From Rhodococcus sp. B7740 (GTDB lineage Bacteria; Actinomycetota; Actinomycetes; Mycobacteriales; Mycobacteriaceae): a stretch of 64,000 bases of DNA. The number at the start of each line of letters is the position of its first letter. Positions within the stretch are counted from its first letter, which is position 1. A program made the position numbers and the translations under genes. The DNA lies in NCBI RefSeq assembly GCF_000954115.1, contig NZ_CP010797.1, positions 4,092,001 through 4,156,000 on the forward strand, in the 5' to 3' direction. Positions 36,751 through 45,738 of this stretch are shown here, piece by piece. The notes below the pieces were generated by a model, which worked only from the letters and a program-made list of their open reading frames with translations, had not been told where the DNA came from and made no database searches.

Positions 36751-37926
36751 ATGCGTACACAGGTCGCCATCATCGGTGCAGGGCCCGCGGGTCTGCTGCT
36801 GTCCCACCTGCTCGGGGAGCAGGGAATCGACTCCGTTCTGATCGAGTCGCGCACGCAGCAGTACGTGCTCTCGCGAATCCGGGCAGGCATCCTCGAACAT
36901 TCGACGGTTCGGTTGCTCGACGACCACGGCTTGGGCGAGCGGTTGCATCGCGAAGGCCACGAGCACCGCGGAATCTATCTGCAGTGGCCGGAAGAGCGAC
37001 ACCACATCGACTTTCGCGATCTGGTGGACCGAAGCGTGTGGGTGTACGGGCAGACCGAGGTGACGAAGGATCTCGTTGCGGCGCGCGAGAAAGCCGGTCA
37101 GCAGATCTATTACGGCGTCTCCGACACCGCGTTGCACGACGTGGAGTCCGACGCCCCGTACGTCACGTTCACCGACGCGTCGGGAACATCGATGCGGATC
37201 GACGCCGACGTCATCGCCGGATGCGACGGTTCCTTCGGTCCGAGCCGCGCGGCGATGCCGGATTCGGTGCGTAACACCTGGGAGCGAACGTACCCCTACT
37301 CCTGGCTCGGGGTGCTCGCCGACGTGGCACCGTCGACGGACGAGCTGATCTACGCCTGGCATCAGGATGGATTCGCGATGCACTCGATGCGATCGTCGAC
37401 GGTCAGCCGGCTGTACCTGCAGGTTCCGAACGGCACCGACATCGCCACCTGGTCCGACGAGCGGATCTGGGATGCGTTGGCACGCAGGCTCGGTCATGGT
37501 CAGGACGGCTGGGAGCTGACACCGGGACCGATCACCGAGAAGAGCGTGCTGCCGATGCGCAGCTACGTGCAGACGCCGATGCGACACGGCAGACTCTTTC
37601 TGGCCGGCGACGCCGCCCACATCGTGCCGCCGACCGGAGCGAAGGGCCTCAACCTCGCGGTCGCCGACGTGGCCCTGTTGGCCCCGGCGCTGACATCGTT
37701 GCTGGGCAAGAACGACTCCCGTGCCGCCGATGCCTACAGTGACGACGCACTCCGACGCGTCTGGCGCTGCACGCACTTCTCGTGGTGGATGACGACGATG
37801 CTGCACACCGGCGACGATCCGTTCGACGCGCAGTTGCAGCTCTCCCAGTTGCGTTGGGTGGCCTCCAGCGAGGCAGGAGCAACGGGACTGGCGGAGAATT
37901 ATGCGGGACTGCCGATCGGATTCTGA
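36751..37926 (+). CDS. pobA: 4-hydroxybenzoate 3-monooxygenase
   Basis: A 391-residue single-component flavoprotein that converts 4-hydroxybenzoate to protocatechuate with NAD(P)H and O2. The N-terminal VAIIGAGPAGLLLSHLLGEQG binds FAD, RIRAGILEHSTV and ERHHIDF are typical of PobA, and FLAGDAAHIVPPTGAKGLNLA is the second FAD motif. Length agrees with Pseudomonas and Rhodococcus PobA. The start ATG 36751 has only a weak ribosome site; a strong GGAGG lies 20 nt further up, in front of a small out-of-frame ATG at 36731. No protocatechuate ring-cleavage genes are in the window, so they must be elsewhere. A 60-nt palindrome follows 11 nt after the stop. Confidence 0.95.
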   Translation: MRTQVAIIGAGPAGLLLSHLLGEQGIDSVLIESRTQQYVLSRIRAGILEHSTVRLLDDHGLGERLHREGHEHRGIYLQWPEERHHIDFRDLVDRSVWVYGQTEVTKDLVAAREKAGQQIYYGVSDTALHDVESDAPYVTFTDASGTSMRIDADVIAGCDGSFGPSRAAMPDSVRNTWERTYPYSWLGVLADVAPSTDELIYAWHQDGFAMHSMRSSTVSRLYLQVPNGTDIATWSDERIWDALARRLGHGQDGWELTPGPITEKSVLPMRSYVQTPMRHGRLFLAGDAAHIVPPTGAKGLNLAVADVALLAPALTSLLGKNDSRAADAYSDDALRRVWRCTHFSWWMTTMLHTGDDPFDAQLQLSQLRWVASSEAGATGLAENYAGLPIGF

Positions 37927-37937
37927 GCGGGTGGACT

Positions 37938-37997
37938 GTCGAACTCGAAGTTATAGACAGAATTCGGCAGGAATCCATCCATAACTTCGAGTTCGGC
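37938..37997. repeat. Family A 60-nt palindrome, copy 3
   Basis: The arms (37938-37965 and 37971-37997) share the core CGAACTCGAAGTTAT with the other two copies. The left arm has one extra base and the loop is GGCAG. It begins 11 nt after the pobA stop and lies 68 bp before the next MFS gene. The preserved 60-nt length and pairing across three copies indicate a true repeat family. Confidence 0.83.
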
Positions 37998-38065
37998 GGC
38001 GATCGCTGCGGCCGGCCCTCGTTCGTTACTCTTGCGGAACAGCGAGAGAAACAGGGTAATTCACA

Positions 38066-39268
38066 GTGTCTGATATCGACGCGACCTCGGCGCGCACGAC
38101 CACCGCGGTACGGGCCACCTACATCGCGTTCATCGGAGCCGGCTTCGCCTTCGCCAGTTGGGCATCGCGTATTCCGCAGGTGAGGGACCGGCTCGAGCTC
38201 ACGTCGTCCCAACTCGGCATCGTGCTGCTGGCCCTCGCCGTCGGGTCGTTGCTCGCCCTGCCGCTGTCCGGCATCATCATCAACCGCTTCGGGTCTCGGC
38301 TCACGGTGACGGTGATGTCTGTCGTCCTCGCGGCCGGTCTGACCATCATCTCCACCGGCTATCTCGTCGGTGTGGTGCCGTTGCTTCTCGGGCTGTTCGT
38401 GCTCGGATTCGCCAACGGCGCCTGGGATGTTGCCATGAACGTCCATGGCGCAGTGGCCGAACGACGGCTCGGGCGATCGATCATGCCGCGCTTTCACGCG
38501 GGTTTCAGCGCGGGCACCGTGGTGGGAGCCCTGATCGGAACACTGATGGTGGTGCTGAACGTCTCGGTGACGGTGCATCTGCTGGCGGTCGCAGCCGCGA
38601 TCGTCGGAGCCATCCCGTGGGGAGTCCGTAACTTTCTGAACGAGTCCGACGCCGAACCCGAACAGCCCGCCCCCGACACCTCGCGGCCACATGCCCTCGC
38701 TCGGTGGAAGGAGCCGCGCACCCTGTTGATCGGTGTCGTGGCCTTGTCGTTCGCGTTTGCCGAGGGCAGCGGAAACGATTGGCTCAACATCGCATTGATC
38801 GACGGATACGATGCATCGGCCGTCGCAGGGACCCTGGCGTTCACCACGTTCCTGGTCGCCATGACCGCGGTGCGGTGGTTCGGCAACGGTCTGCTGGATC
38901 GGTACGGTCGCGTCGTCGTACTGCGAGGTCTCGCGGGCGTCTCGGTGGTCGGCGTGCTGTTGTTCGTGCTCAGTCCGATTGTGCCGCTTGCGTTTCTGGG
39001 CGCGTTTCTGTGGGGATCGGGCGTCTCCCTCGGCTTCCCGGTTGCCATGAGTGCGGCGGCCGACGAGCCGGCAGCTGCCGCCGCTCGCGTCAGTGTGGTC
39101 GCCTCCATCGGATACTTCGCCTTTCTCGGCGGTCCGCCCCTCATCGGCTTCCTCGGCGGGCACGGTGACGTACTTCGAGCGTTGCTCGTGGTCGCTGCGC
39201 TCCTGGCGTGTTCGTTGATCGTGATGGGGGCATTGCGGCCCCTCGCTGGGTCGAACTCGCGGCATTGA
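38066..39268 (+). CDS. MFS transporter
   Basis: A 400-residue major facilitator carrier with about twelve membrane helices. SWASRIPQVRDRLELTSSQLG near the N-terminus and GFANGAWDVAMNVHGAVAERRLGR are typical of a bacterial MFS branch related to FucP/NarK-like and YfcJ-like proteins. The start is GTG 38066 with AGGG about 9 nt upstream. Only 18 bp separate it from the amidase gene, so the two probably form an operon in which an amide or its acid is moved. The substrate is not evident. Confidence 0.8.
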   Translation: MSDIDATSARTTTAVRATYIAFIGAGFAFASWASRIPQVRDRLELTSSQLGIVLLALAVGSLLALPLSGIIINRFGSRLTVTVMSVVLAAGLTIISTGYLVGVVPLLLGLFVLGFANGAWDVAMNVHGAVAERRLGRSIMPRFHAGFSAGTVVGALIGTLMVVLNVSVTVHLLAVAAAIVGAIPWGVRNFLNESDAEPEQPAPDTSRPHALARWKEPRTLLIGVVALSFAFAEGSGNDWLNIALIDGYDASAVAGTLAFTTFLVAMTAVRWFGNGLLDRYGRVVVLRGLAGVSVVGVLLFVLSPIVPLAFLGAFLWGSGVSLGFPVAMSAAADEPAAAAARVSVVASIGYFAFLGGPPLIGFLGGHGDVLRALLVVAALLACSLIVMGALRPLAGSNSRH

Positions 39269-39286
39269 TTCCGCTCCGAGGCCGAC

Positions 39287-40792
39287 ATGGCCTCGGATAC
39301 TGTGGCCGGTATGCGCATCGACGAGTATCGCCAGTACGACGGCCTCGGTCTGGCCGGTCTCGTGGCCGCAGGAGATGTGACACCGCGCGAACTGCTCGAT
39401 TGCGCACTGGCGCAGGTCGAATCGATCGATCCGCGGATCAATTCCGTGATTCGGGTGATGCGGGAGCAAGCCGACGACCAGCTGACGCGACCGTTGCAGG
39501 GCCCCTTCGCCGGCGTGCCGTTCCTGATCAAGGATCTCTCGCAGGACTACGCGGGCCTGCCCACATCGAGTGGATCGCGTGCGTTGAAGAACCTGCCGAT
39601 GCCCGAGCATTCCACGGTGGTGCAGCGCTGGCTCGATGCCGGCCTGGTGATCTTCGGTAAGACCAACACTCCGGAATTCGGGGCGAAGGGAATCACCGAA
39701 CCGGCGGTGCACGGCGCGACTCGAAATCCATGGGATCGCAGCAGAACTCCCGGTGGATCGTCGGGTGGATCGGCCGCTGCGGTGGCGTCCGGCATCGTCC
39801 CGGTGGCGGGAGCCAACGACGGCGGCGGTTCCATCCGGATTCCGGCGTCGTGCTGCGGTCTGGTCGGACTCAAGCCGGGACGCGGACTGGTGCCGTCGGG
39901 CCCCACGTTCGGCGAACCCATGCACGGGGCAGCAGTGCAGGGCGTCGTGTCGCGGTCGGTGCGCGATACCGCCGCGATGCTCGACGTGCTGGCGGGCGGT
40001 GAGGCGACGTCCGGCTATCTGCCCGCGCGTCCGGACGAAACGTTCCTGTCCCGAGTGGACAAGGACCCCAAGCCTTTACGCATCGGAATGTACGCTGTGA
40101 CATCGGTCAATCCGTCGCCCCACCCGCATGCCGTCGCCGCGATGGAGTCGGCTGCGAAGGCACTCACCGATCTCGGCCACACCGTCGAACTTCTCGACGC
40201 GCCACCGTACGACGACGCGAATCTCAACCGCGAATTCCTGCTGGCCTGGTTCACCTACCTGGCGTGGGAGATGGACGAGGTGAAACGCAGAACCGGTTGC
40301 GGCGACGACAGATTCGAGCGTGACACCCGCATCATGGCGCTGGGCAGATCCGCCAGTGGTGTCGACTACCTCGAAGCAGTGGAAGGTCGCCATGTGCACG
40401 TGCGTGCGCTGGCCACCTTCTTCGAGACCTACGACCTGTTGCTCACGCCCACTCTCGCGGAGCTCCCCCCGAAGATCGGTGCCTTCGATCTGGCGAAGCC
40501 GTTGGAGCTGGCATCGGAGTTGTTGCTGCGCAGCCGAACTGCAGGAATCCTGCGCTACACCGGCATCGTGGATCAGATGATCGACGACAACATCTCGTGG
40601 ATTCCCTACACGCAGCTGGGAAACGTCACCGGGCGTCCGGCGCTGTCGGTTCCCGTGCACTGGACCCCCGAGGGTCTTCCGATGGGCGCGCACTTCACCG
40701 CACCCCTCGGCGGCGAGGCATTGCTCGTCCAACTGGCCGGTCAGTTGGAGCGAGCCGTGCCGTGGGCCCACCGCTACGCCGATATCGGTTAG
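39287..40792 (+). CDS. Amidase signature family hydrolase
   Basis: A 501-residue amidase. The Ser-cisSer-Lys triad can be placed: Lys in [12 protein letters not shown], the cis-Ser in [16 protein letters not shown], and the nucleophile Ser in [15 protein letters not shown]. The family hydrolyses carboxamides or nylon-type oligomers, among other substrates. It follows the MFS gene closely. ATG 39287 and ATG 39311 are both usable starts. Its stop shares the bases TTAG (40789-40792) with the stop of the converging NmrA-like gene. The natural amide is unknown. Confidence 0.86.
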   Translation: MASDTVAGMRIDEYRQYDGLGLAGLVAAGDVTPRELLDCALAQVESIDPRINSVIRVMREQADDQLTRPLQGPFAGVPFLIKDLSQDYAGLPTSSGSRALKNLPMPEHSTVVQRWLDAGLVIFGKTNTPEFGAKGITEPAVHGATRNPWDRSRTPGGSSGGSAAAVASGIVPVAGANDGGGSIRIPASCCGLVGLKPGRGLVPSGPTFGEPMHGAAVQGVVSRSVRDTAAMLDVLAGGEATSGYLPARPDETFLSRVDKDPKPLRIGMYAVTSVNPSPHPHAVAAMESAAKALTDLGHTVELLDAPPYDDANLNREFLLAWFTYLAWEMDEVKRRTGCGDDRFERDTRIMALGRSASGVDYLEAVEGRHVHVRALATFFETYDLLLTPTLAELPPKIGAFDLAKPLELASELLLRSRTAGILRYTGIVDQMIDDNISWIPYTQLGNVTGRPALSVPVHWTPEGLPMGAHFTAPLGGEALLVQLAGQLERAVPWAHRYADIG

Positions 40793-41841
40793 CGGGTCAC
40801 TCCGAGCAGAGCCTTTCCGACGATGCCCGACGGCCGTTGCCGCACATGGCCGTCGACGATATCGACGACTCCGCCTGCCCACTCGGGATCGGTGTCGGCG
40901 GCAGCCTGGGGATCGGCGTGGGCATCGGTGCCCTCCTCGGCGGTGACGGTGATCGAACGCTCGAGGGCCTCTCGGACGCTCATCAGCGACGTATCGGGCT
41001 CGGCGAACACCTCTGTTGCTGCGTTCCCGCGGCGCACCACCATGTCGTGGGTGAGGCTGTCGACCAACGAGATCACCGTGCCGGCAGGCATGGCGGTGAT
41101 CTTGGCGACGGCGCGCCCCACCAGACCGGTCGGCAACAGCGGTACCGGAATCTGTATGCGACGCAGACCGGCGACGCTGCCGTATGCCTGCAGTAGTTCG
41201 GGGTAGCTCATCGTCTCGGTTCCGCCGATGTCGAACGTTCCCGGGCGTGCGGTGTCGCCGAGAGCGCGGGCGATGATGGCGACCACGTCGACGACGGCGA
41301 TGGGCTGGACCTGCCTGCGCATCCACGTCGGGATGGGCGTGAGCGGCAGCCGCTCGGTCATCCGTCGCACCAACTCGAACGACGTCGATCCGGAACCGAG
41401 AATGATCGCCGCCCGCAGCGCGGTGGCGTCGACGGAACTGTCGAGGAACGTCTCCTCTACCTGCAGGCGAGAGCGCAGGTGATCCGAGAGCGGCGTGCCG
41501 TCGTCGGGAATGAGTCCGGAGAGGTAGACGATCCGGCGCACACCGTTGCGTTCGGCCGCGGCGGCCACGGCCTGCGCGGCATGCCGATCCTTTTCGACGA
41601 AGTCGCCCTCGTCCATCGAATGCACGAGGTACACGACCGCGTCGACATTCTCGGTCGCGGTGTCGAAGGTCTCGTGCTCGTCGAGGTCGAAGTGCACGGC
41701 GGTGACGTGAGCGCCCCAGGCGAAGCGCGATTTCTTGCTCGGATCGCGCATTGCGGCGTGCACGTCGTGACCCTGTTCGAGGAGGACCGGGATCAGCCGA
41801 GACCCGATGTATCCGGTTGCGCCGGTGACCAGCACTCGCAT
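40789..41841 (-). CDS. NmrA-like NAD(P)-binding protein
   Basis: A 350-residue atypical SDR/NmrA-type protein. The Rossmann motif VTGATGYIGSRLIPVLLEQGHDV opens the chain, followed by YLVHSMDEGDF, IVYLSGLIP and a long C-terminal region without enzyme motifs. It has no YxxxK catalytic pair in the usual place. Related proteins bind NAD(P) and act as reductases or redox sensors. It is divergent from the RsbQ gene (80-bp gap) and converges with the amidase. The region upstream on its strand contains GGGGTATGG, which resembles a stress-sigma -10 element, but no matching -35 was found. Confidence 0.75.
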   Translation of the reverse strand: MRVLVTGATGYIGSRLIPVLLEQGHDVHAAMRDPSKKSRFAWGAHVTAVHFDLDEHETFDTATENVDAVVYLVHSMDEGDFVEKDRHAAQAVAAAAERNGVRRIVYLSGLIPDDGTPLSDHLRSRLQVEETFLDSSVDATALRAAIILGSGSTSFELVRRMTERLPLTPIPTWMRRQVQPIAVVDVVAIIARALGDTARPGTFDIGGTETMSYPELLQAYGSVAGLRRIQIPVPLLPTGLVGRAVAKITAMPAGTVISLVDSLTHDMVVRRGNAATEVFAEPDTSLMSVREALERSITVTAEEGTDAHADPQAAADTDPEWAGGVVDIVDGHVRQRPSGIVGKALLGVTR

Positions 41842-41921
41842 GACTTTCTCGTTTCTGTAGACAAGGGCCATACCCCGTCGGAGCAGTCTCACTCCCCGGT
41901 GTCGGAAGCAGATGGCAGACT

Positions 41922-42728
41922 GTGCGGGTGAGTGCGCGTATCAGGAACAACGTCAGGGTCGTGGGGGCTGTCGACGGGCCCGTGGTGATGCTGGCTCACG
42001 GTTTCGGTTGCGACCAGACGCTGTGGCGTTCGGTGACCGATATCCTGGCTCCGAATTTCTCGGTCGTGCTCTTCGATCACGTCGGGTCGGGAGCCTCGGA
42101 CCCCGCGGCGTGGGATGCCGACAAGTACGCGCCGCTGGAGGCCTACGTCCGCGACATCGTCGACATCGCCGAGGAACTCGATCTGCACGATGTGACGTTC
42201 GTGGGGCATTCGGTGGCGTCGATGATGGGTGTTCTCGCGGTCCAGGCGGCTCCCGAGCGATTCTCCAAACTCTTTCTCCTGACGCCGTCCCCCCGATACA
42301 TCGACGACGGTGACTACCGGGGTGGCTTCAGCCGCGAGGACATCGACGAGCTGCTCGAGTCGTTGGACAGCAACTATCTCGGGTGGTCCGCGTCGATGGC
42401 ACCGATCGTGGTGAACGCACCGGATCGGCCGGATCTCGAGAACATGTGGACCGCGAGCTTCTGCCGAACCGATCCCGAGTGCGCACGGGTGTTCGCCCGT
42501 ACCACCTTCCTGTCCGACAATCGCGCCGATCTGGCCGGGGTCGCCCTGCCCACGATGATCGTCGACTGTGCTCGGGATTCGCTGGCACCGCCTCAGGTCG
42601 GCAGATACGTCCACGAACACATCGCAGGCAGCACCCTGCAGACCCTCGACGCGAGCGGGCACTGCCCGCACGTCACCCAGCCCGAACAGACCGCCGAGGC
42701 GATTGCGACCTTCGTGAGATCGTCGTGA
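41922..42728 (+). CDS. rsbQ: RsbQ-like alpha/beta hydrolase
   Basis: A 268-residue alpha/beta hydrolase very like Bacillus RsbQ. HGFGCDQTLW, FDHVGSGASD and SGHCPHVTQPE are shared near-identically. The catalytic serine is about S97 in GHSVASMMG, the acid in VDCARDSLAPP and the histidine in GHCPH. RsbQ is needed for the PAS phosphatase RsbP to signal energy stress, by supplying or modifying a small ligand. The start is GTG 41922 or 41928. The stop overlaps the RsbP start (GTGA), confirming the pair. Confidence 0.9.
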   Translation: MRVSARIRNNVRVVGAVDGPVVMLAHGFGCDQTLWRSVTDILAPNFSVVLFDHVGSGASDPAAWDADKYAPLEAYVRDIVDIAEELDLHDVTFVGHSVASMMGVLAVQAAPERFSKLFLLTPSPRYIDDGDYRGGFSREDIDELLESLDSNYLGWSASMAPIVVNAPDRPDLENMWTASFCRTDPECARVFARTTFLSDNRADLAGVALPTMIVDCARDSLAPPQVGRYVHEHIAGSTLQTLDASGHCPHVTQPEQTAEAIATFVRSS

Positions 42729-43873
42729 TCCACGAACTCGACATCGAGGACCTGTACGAGAACGCGCCGTGCGGCTACCTCTCGGTGCTGCCGGACATGC
42801 GGATCGTGAGACTGAACTCGACGCTGGCGAACTGGCTGGGATTCGAGGTCGACGCCTTGATCGGTACCGACTTCACCCAACTCCTCACCGCTGGTGGCCG
42901 GATTCACTACGAGACCCATTTCGGTCCGATTCTGCGGATGTACGGCCAGCTCGACGGCATCGCGATCGATTTCGTGACGTCCGATCGGCGACGGCTGCCC
43001 GTGTTCATGACCGCGAACGTCAAGACGGACGAGACGGGTGCGCCGGTACTGATTCGCATCACCGCGCTCGACGCCAGGGACCGTCGCACCTACGAACGCG
43101 AGTTGCTCGAGTCCCGAACTCGAGCGGAGCTGCTGGCGAAGACCCTGCAGCGGTCGTTGCTGCCGCCTGCCCTGCTGCCGCCGTCGGGAATGACCGCTGC
43201 CGCGCACTATCACGCGGCATCGAGCGACGAGGTGGGCGGCGATTTCTACGATCTGTTCCCGCTGTCGGACGACCGGTGGGGATTCTTCCTCGGCGACGTG
43301 TGCGGCAAGGGTGCGTCGGCCGCAGCCGTGACGTCGTTGACGCGGTACACCCTGCGCGCGGCCGCGGTGTACGACCACGATCCGGTCGCTGTTCTGCACA
43401 ACCTGGACTCGGTTCTGCGGCAGGAGTTCCGCGAGAACGATGCGCAGTTCTGCACCGCGGTGTTCGGAGTGCTCAGTCGCTCGGACGGAGGATTCGAGGT
43501 GTCGATGGCCAGCGGCGGTCACCCACCTCCGCTGGTGATGCGGGCCGACGGCAGCGCGCACTACGTACACATGACGGGTGGGCAACTCGTCGGAATTCTG
43601 CGTGCCGCCCGCTTCGTGCCTGCCACCGTGACGTTGAGCGCAGGCGACACCCTGATGCTCTACACCGACGGCTTGACCGAGGCCCGGGTGGGCACGGGTC
43701 GATACGACGACGAGGGCGCGCTGCTCGAGTTCGCGACAGCCCACGCCCCGGCGACGGCAGCGATCATCGTCGAGGATCTGCGAGTCCTACTGAACAGCTT
43801 CGGCGACGGATTGGCCGACGATGCAGCAGTGATGGCGCTGGGGGTGTCGTCAGTCGAGAGCGGCGAGGGCTGA
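42725..43873 (+). CDS. rsbP: RsbP-like PAS-domain PP2C phosphatase
   Basis: A 382-residue regulator with an N-terminal PAS domain (about residues 5-110; ENAPCGYLSVLPDMRIVRLN), a short coiled-coil linker (about 115-145) and a SpoIIE/PP2C phosphatase domain (about 170-375). Metal-binding aspartates are visible in VGGDFYDLF, GDVCGKGASA, LYTDGLTEAR and LADDAAVM. It should dephosphorylate a STAS anti-sigma antagonist, releasing a stress sigma factor. The start GTG 42725 overlaps rsbQ. The converging gene encodes exactly such a STAS protein, and the two coding ends overlap by 24 bp. No anti-sigma kinase or sigma gene is in the window. Confidence 0.9.
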   Translation: MIHELDIEDLYENAPCGYLSVLPDMRIVRLNSTLANWLGFEVDALIGTDFTQLLTAGGRIHYETHFGPILRMYGQLDGIAIDFVTSDRRRLPVFMTANVKTDETGAPVLIRITALDARDRRTYERELLESRTRAELLAKTLQRSLLPPALLPPSGMTAAAHYHAASSDEVGGDFYDLFPLSDDRWGFFLGDVCGKGASAAAVTSLTRYTLRAAAVYDHDPVAVLHNLDSVLRQEFRENDAQFCTAVFGVLSRSDGGFEVSMASGGHPPPLVMRADGSAHYVHMTGGQLVGILRAARFVPATVTLSAGDTLMLYTDGLTEARVGTGRYDDEGALLEFATAHAPATAAIIVEDLRVLLNSFGDGLADDAAVMALGVSSVESGEG

Positions 43874-44209
43874 CGCCAGATCTGCGTGCAGCGCGAATTC
43901 CTGATCGAGACCCATCAGTTTGATCGGGCGGCTGGTGGTCGGCCCATCGGCGACGACCGAGAAGGCGACGCTGTCCCCGTGGTTCTTCTGCGTCGATGCC
44001 AGCACCGTCATGGCAGCCGAGGCCAAGAACGAGACCTTGCTCAGATCGATGATCAACGCGGCAGGCGTGGTGGAAATCTGGGCGTCGATCGCGCTCGACA
44101 ATGCGGGGGCCGTGGTGACGTCGAGTTCACCGGCGACAGCGATGACGGCCGCGCGGCCGTCGTTGCTGGACTGGATGGAGAATCCGGCGGTGTTCGTATC
44201 GGCTGACAT
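43850..44209 (-). CDS. STAS domain anti-sigma factor antagonist (RsbV-like)
   Basis: A 119-residue single STAS domain. AVAGELDVTTAPALSSAI and LIIDLSKVSFLASAAMTVL are the usual strand-helix blocks. The phosphorylatable serine is about S64. The residue before it, normally Asp in SpoIIAA/RsbV (DS), is Ala here, and the next is Ala rather than Ser or Ala-Gly. AGGAG sits about 7 nt before the ATG. It converges with rsbP and its 3' end lies inside the rsbP 3' end, so it is a likely target of that phosphatase. The altered neighbour of the serine may weaken or change phosphorylation. Confidence 0.85.
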   Translation of the reverse strand: MSADTNTAGFSIQSSNDGRAAVIAVAGELDVTTAPALSSAIDAQISTTPAALIIDLSKVSFLASAAMTVLASTQKNHGDSVAFSVVADGPTTSRPIKLMGLDQEFALHADLASALAALD

Positions 44210-44276
44210 CTGCACTCCTGAATCGTTACCCGCCGCGCTCGTCGACGGGGCATGCGGACCATTCAATCAGTTGGTC

Positions 44277-45608
44277 CTACTCGAACGTGACCTGCGTTCC
44301 TCTGAGCGCGGGAGCGCCGACCGTCGTGGTCCAGGACGGCACCGCGGCGGGGTCGATTCCGGTGGCCCCGCCGTAGACGACGGCCAGGGTCTGCTGCTCG
44401 GTGACCGAATTCGCATACGAGGCGGGCACAGGGGAGAGCTGCGGTGCAGGCAGCGTCGGAATGTCCTGGTCACCGGGGTTTCGAGTCGGCACCTGGTACG
44501 AGCCGTCGTTCGCGGAGCCGCCCGGATACTGCGGAAAGTACTCGCCGGTCGAACGCTCGATGGGAGTAGGGCAGGTCGGGCCGCGGTTCTGCTCGAACAA
44601 TCTCGGCTCGTCCTGGTTCGGTAGGTACCGACCCTTCGGGTTGACGAACGGCATCGAGACGTTGATGCCGGGGTACTCGTCGCCGACGCCGGTGACGATC
44701 CGTCCACGCCTGGCCCCCTCGGCGAACTGGGCGACGGTGCAACCGAGCGCGGGTGAGAATTCGGCGAGGACTTCGAGGGCCTCTCGTGAGTTCGCGGCCA
44801 ATCCGATGACGTTCGCGGAGTTGGCGTCGAGGAAATCGGCAGTGGTGGACGAGGCCGAGGTCACCGAGGCGTACAGCGATTCGAGGGCCGGGCGCTTCTC
44901 GACGACGGTATTGCCGGTGGTCCGTAGGTTGTCCAGTGCGTTGATGAGCTCGGGAGCGGCATCGGCGTAGGTCTGCGAGAAATCGGCGAGCCCGCGCAGG
45001 TCTTCCTGGATTGCGGGCAACTCCGTGTTGAGGCCGGCAAAAATGTTCTCGAGTCTGTCGATCGTGAGACCGAGCTGCTCACCACGCCCGCTCAGTCCCT
45101 GAGCCAACGCACCGAGGGTGTTCGACAGGTCCTCCGGCGGAACCGCCTGGAGCAGCGGCAACAGGCCGTCGAGTACCTGCCCGACCTCGATGGCGTTACC
45201 GCTGCGATCCTGCTTCAGCACGGTGCCCTCGGTGATCGCGGACGCCGGCTTGCCCTCGGGCAGGACCAGTGCGACGTACCGCTCCCCGAACAACGTCTTC
45301 GGCAGCAGTCGCGCAGTGGCGTTCGACGGAATCATCTCGGCCATGTCCGGCTCGATGGCCAACTCCGAGGTGACGACGCCATCGGCCGTCGTCGCCGAGC
45401 GGACTTCGCCGACGATCATGCCGCGAACCTTCACATCCGCATTGCGGGGAAGCGCGTTGCCGACGCTGTCGGTCTCGAGCGACACCGTCACCACGTCCTC
45501 GAACGTCTTGTTGTACGAGGTGACGCTCCACCCGACGAACATGACGATGAGCAGGACAAGGGCGATTCCGAGGAGTCGGTTCTGGACCGGCGAGGGGGAG
45601 CCGGTCAT
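44277..45608 (-). CDS. Stand-alone Mce/MlaD family lipoprotein-like protein
   Basis: A 443-residue MCE protein. One N-terminal membrane anchor (RLLGIALVLLIVMFVGWSV) precedes the MCE domain (about residues 35-120, with VSLETDSVGNALPRNADVKVRGM and LLPKTLFGERYVALVLPEG). A helical MCE-associated region and a long proline-rich tail (about 330-443) follow. In actinobacteria six Mce proteins plus two YrbE permeases form lipid/steroid importers. Here none of the others is adjacent, so this is an orphan or shares a partner system elsewhere. It lies 67 bp upstream of the STAS gene on the same strand. Confidence 0.83.
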   Translation of the reverse strand: MTGSPSPVQNRLLGIALVLLIVMFVGWSVTSYNKTFEDVVTVSLETDSVGNALPRNADVKVRGMIVGEVRSATTADGVVTSELAIEPDMAEMIPSNATARLLPKTLFGERYVALVLPEGKPASAITEGTVLKQDRSGNAIEVGQVLDGLLPLLQAVPPEDLSNTLGALAQGLSGRGEQLGLTIDRLENIFAGLNTELPAIQEDLRGLADFSQTYADAAPELINALDNLRTTGNTVVEKRPALESLYASVTSASSTTADFLDANSANVIGLAANSREALEVLAEFSPALGCTVAQFAEGARRGRIVTGVGDEYPGINVSMPFVNPKGRYLPNQDEPRLFEQNRGPTCPTPIERSTGEYFPQYPGGSANDGSYQVPTRNPGDQDIPTLPAPQLSPVPASYANSVTEQQTLAVVYGGATGIDPAAVPSWTTTVGAPALRGTQVTFE

Positions 45609-45738
45609 GCGACCGTGGAGACGACAACAGCAGCCATGTCGCGAACCTTAGTGGTACACAACGTCACACTTACTACCGAAGATCGGTTTGTGAGATGGAC
45701 CTAGCACTCCGGCAGAAATGTGATGGGCACCACTATTC

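Noticed and set aside
37649..39925. 758-codon minus-strand frame opposite pobA, MFS and amidase genes
   Set aside because: Composition is Arg/His/Gln-rich without motifs; opposing genes are well supported.
41842..41921. Stress-sigma promoter (GTTT-N16-GGGTAT) in front of the NmrA-like gene
   Set aside because: GGGGTATGG is present on the minus strand but no GTTT-like -35 lies at the right distance.
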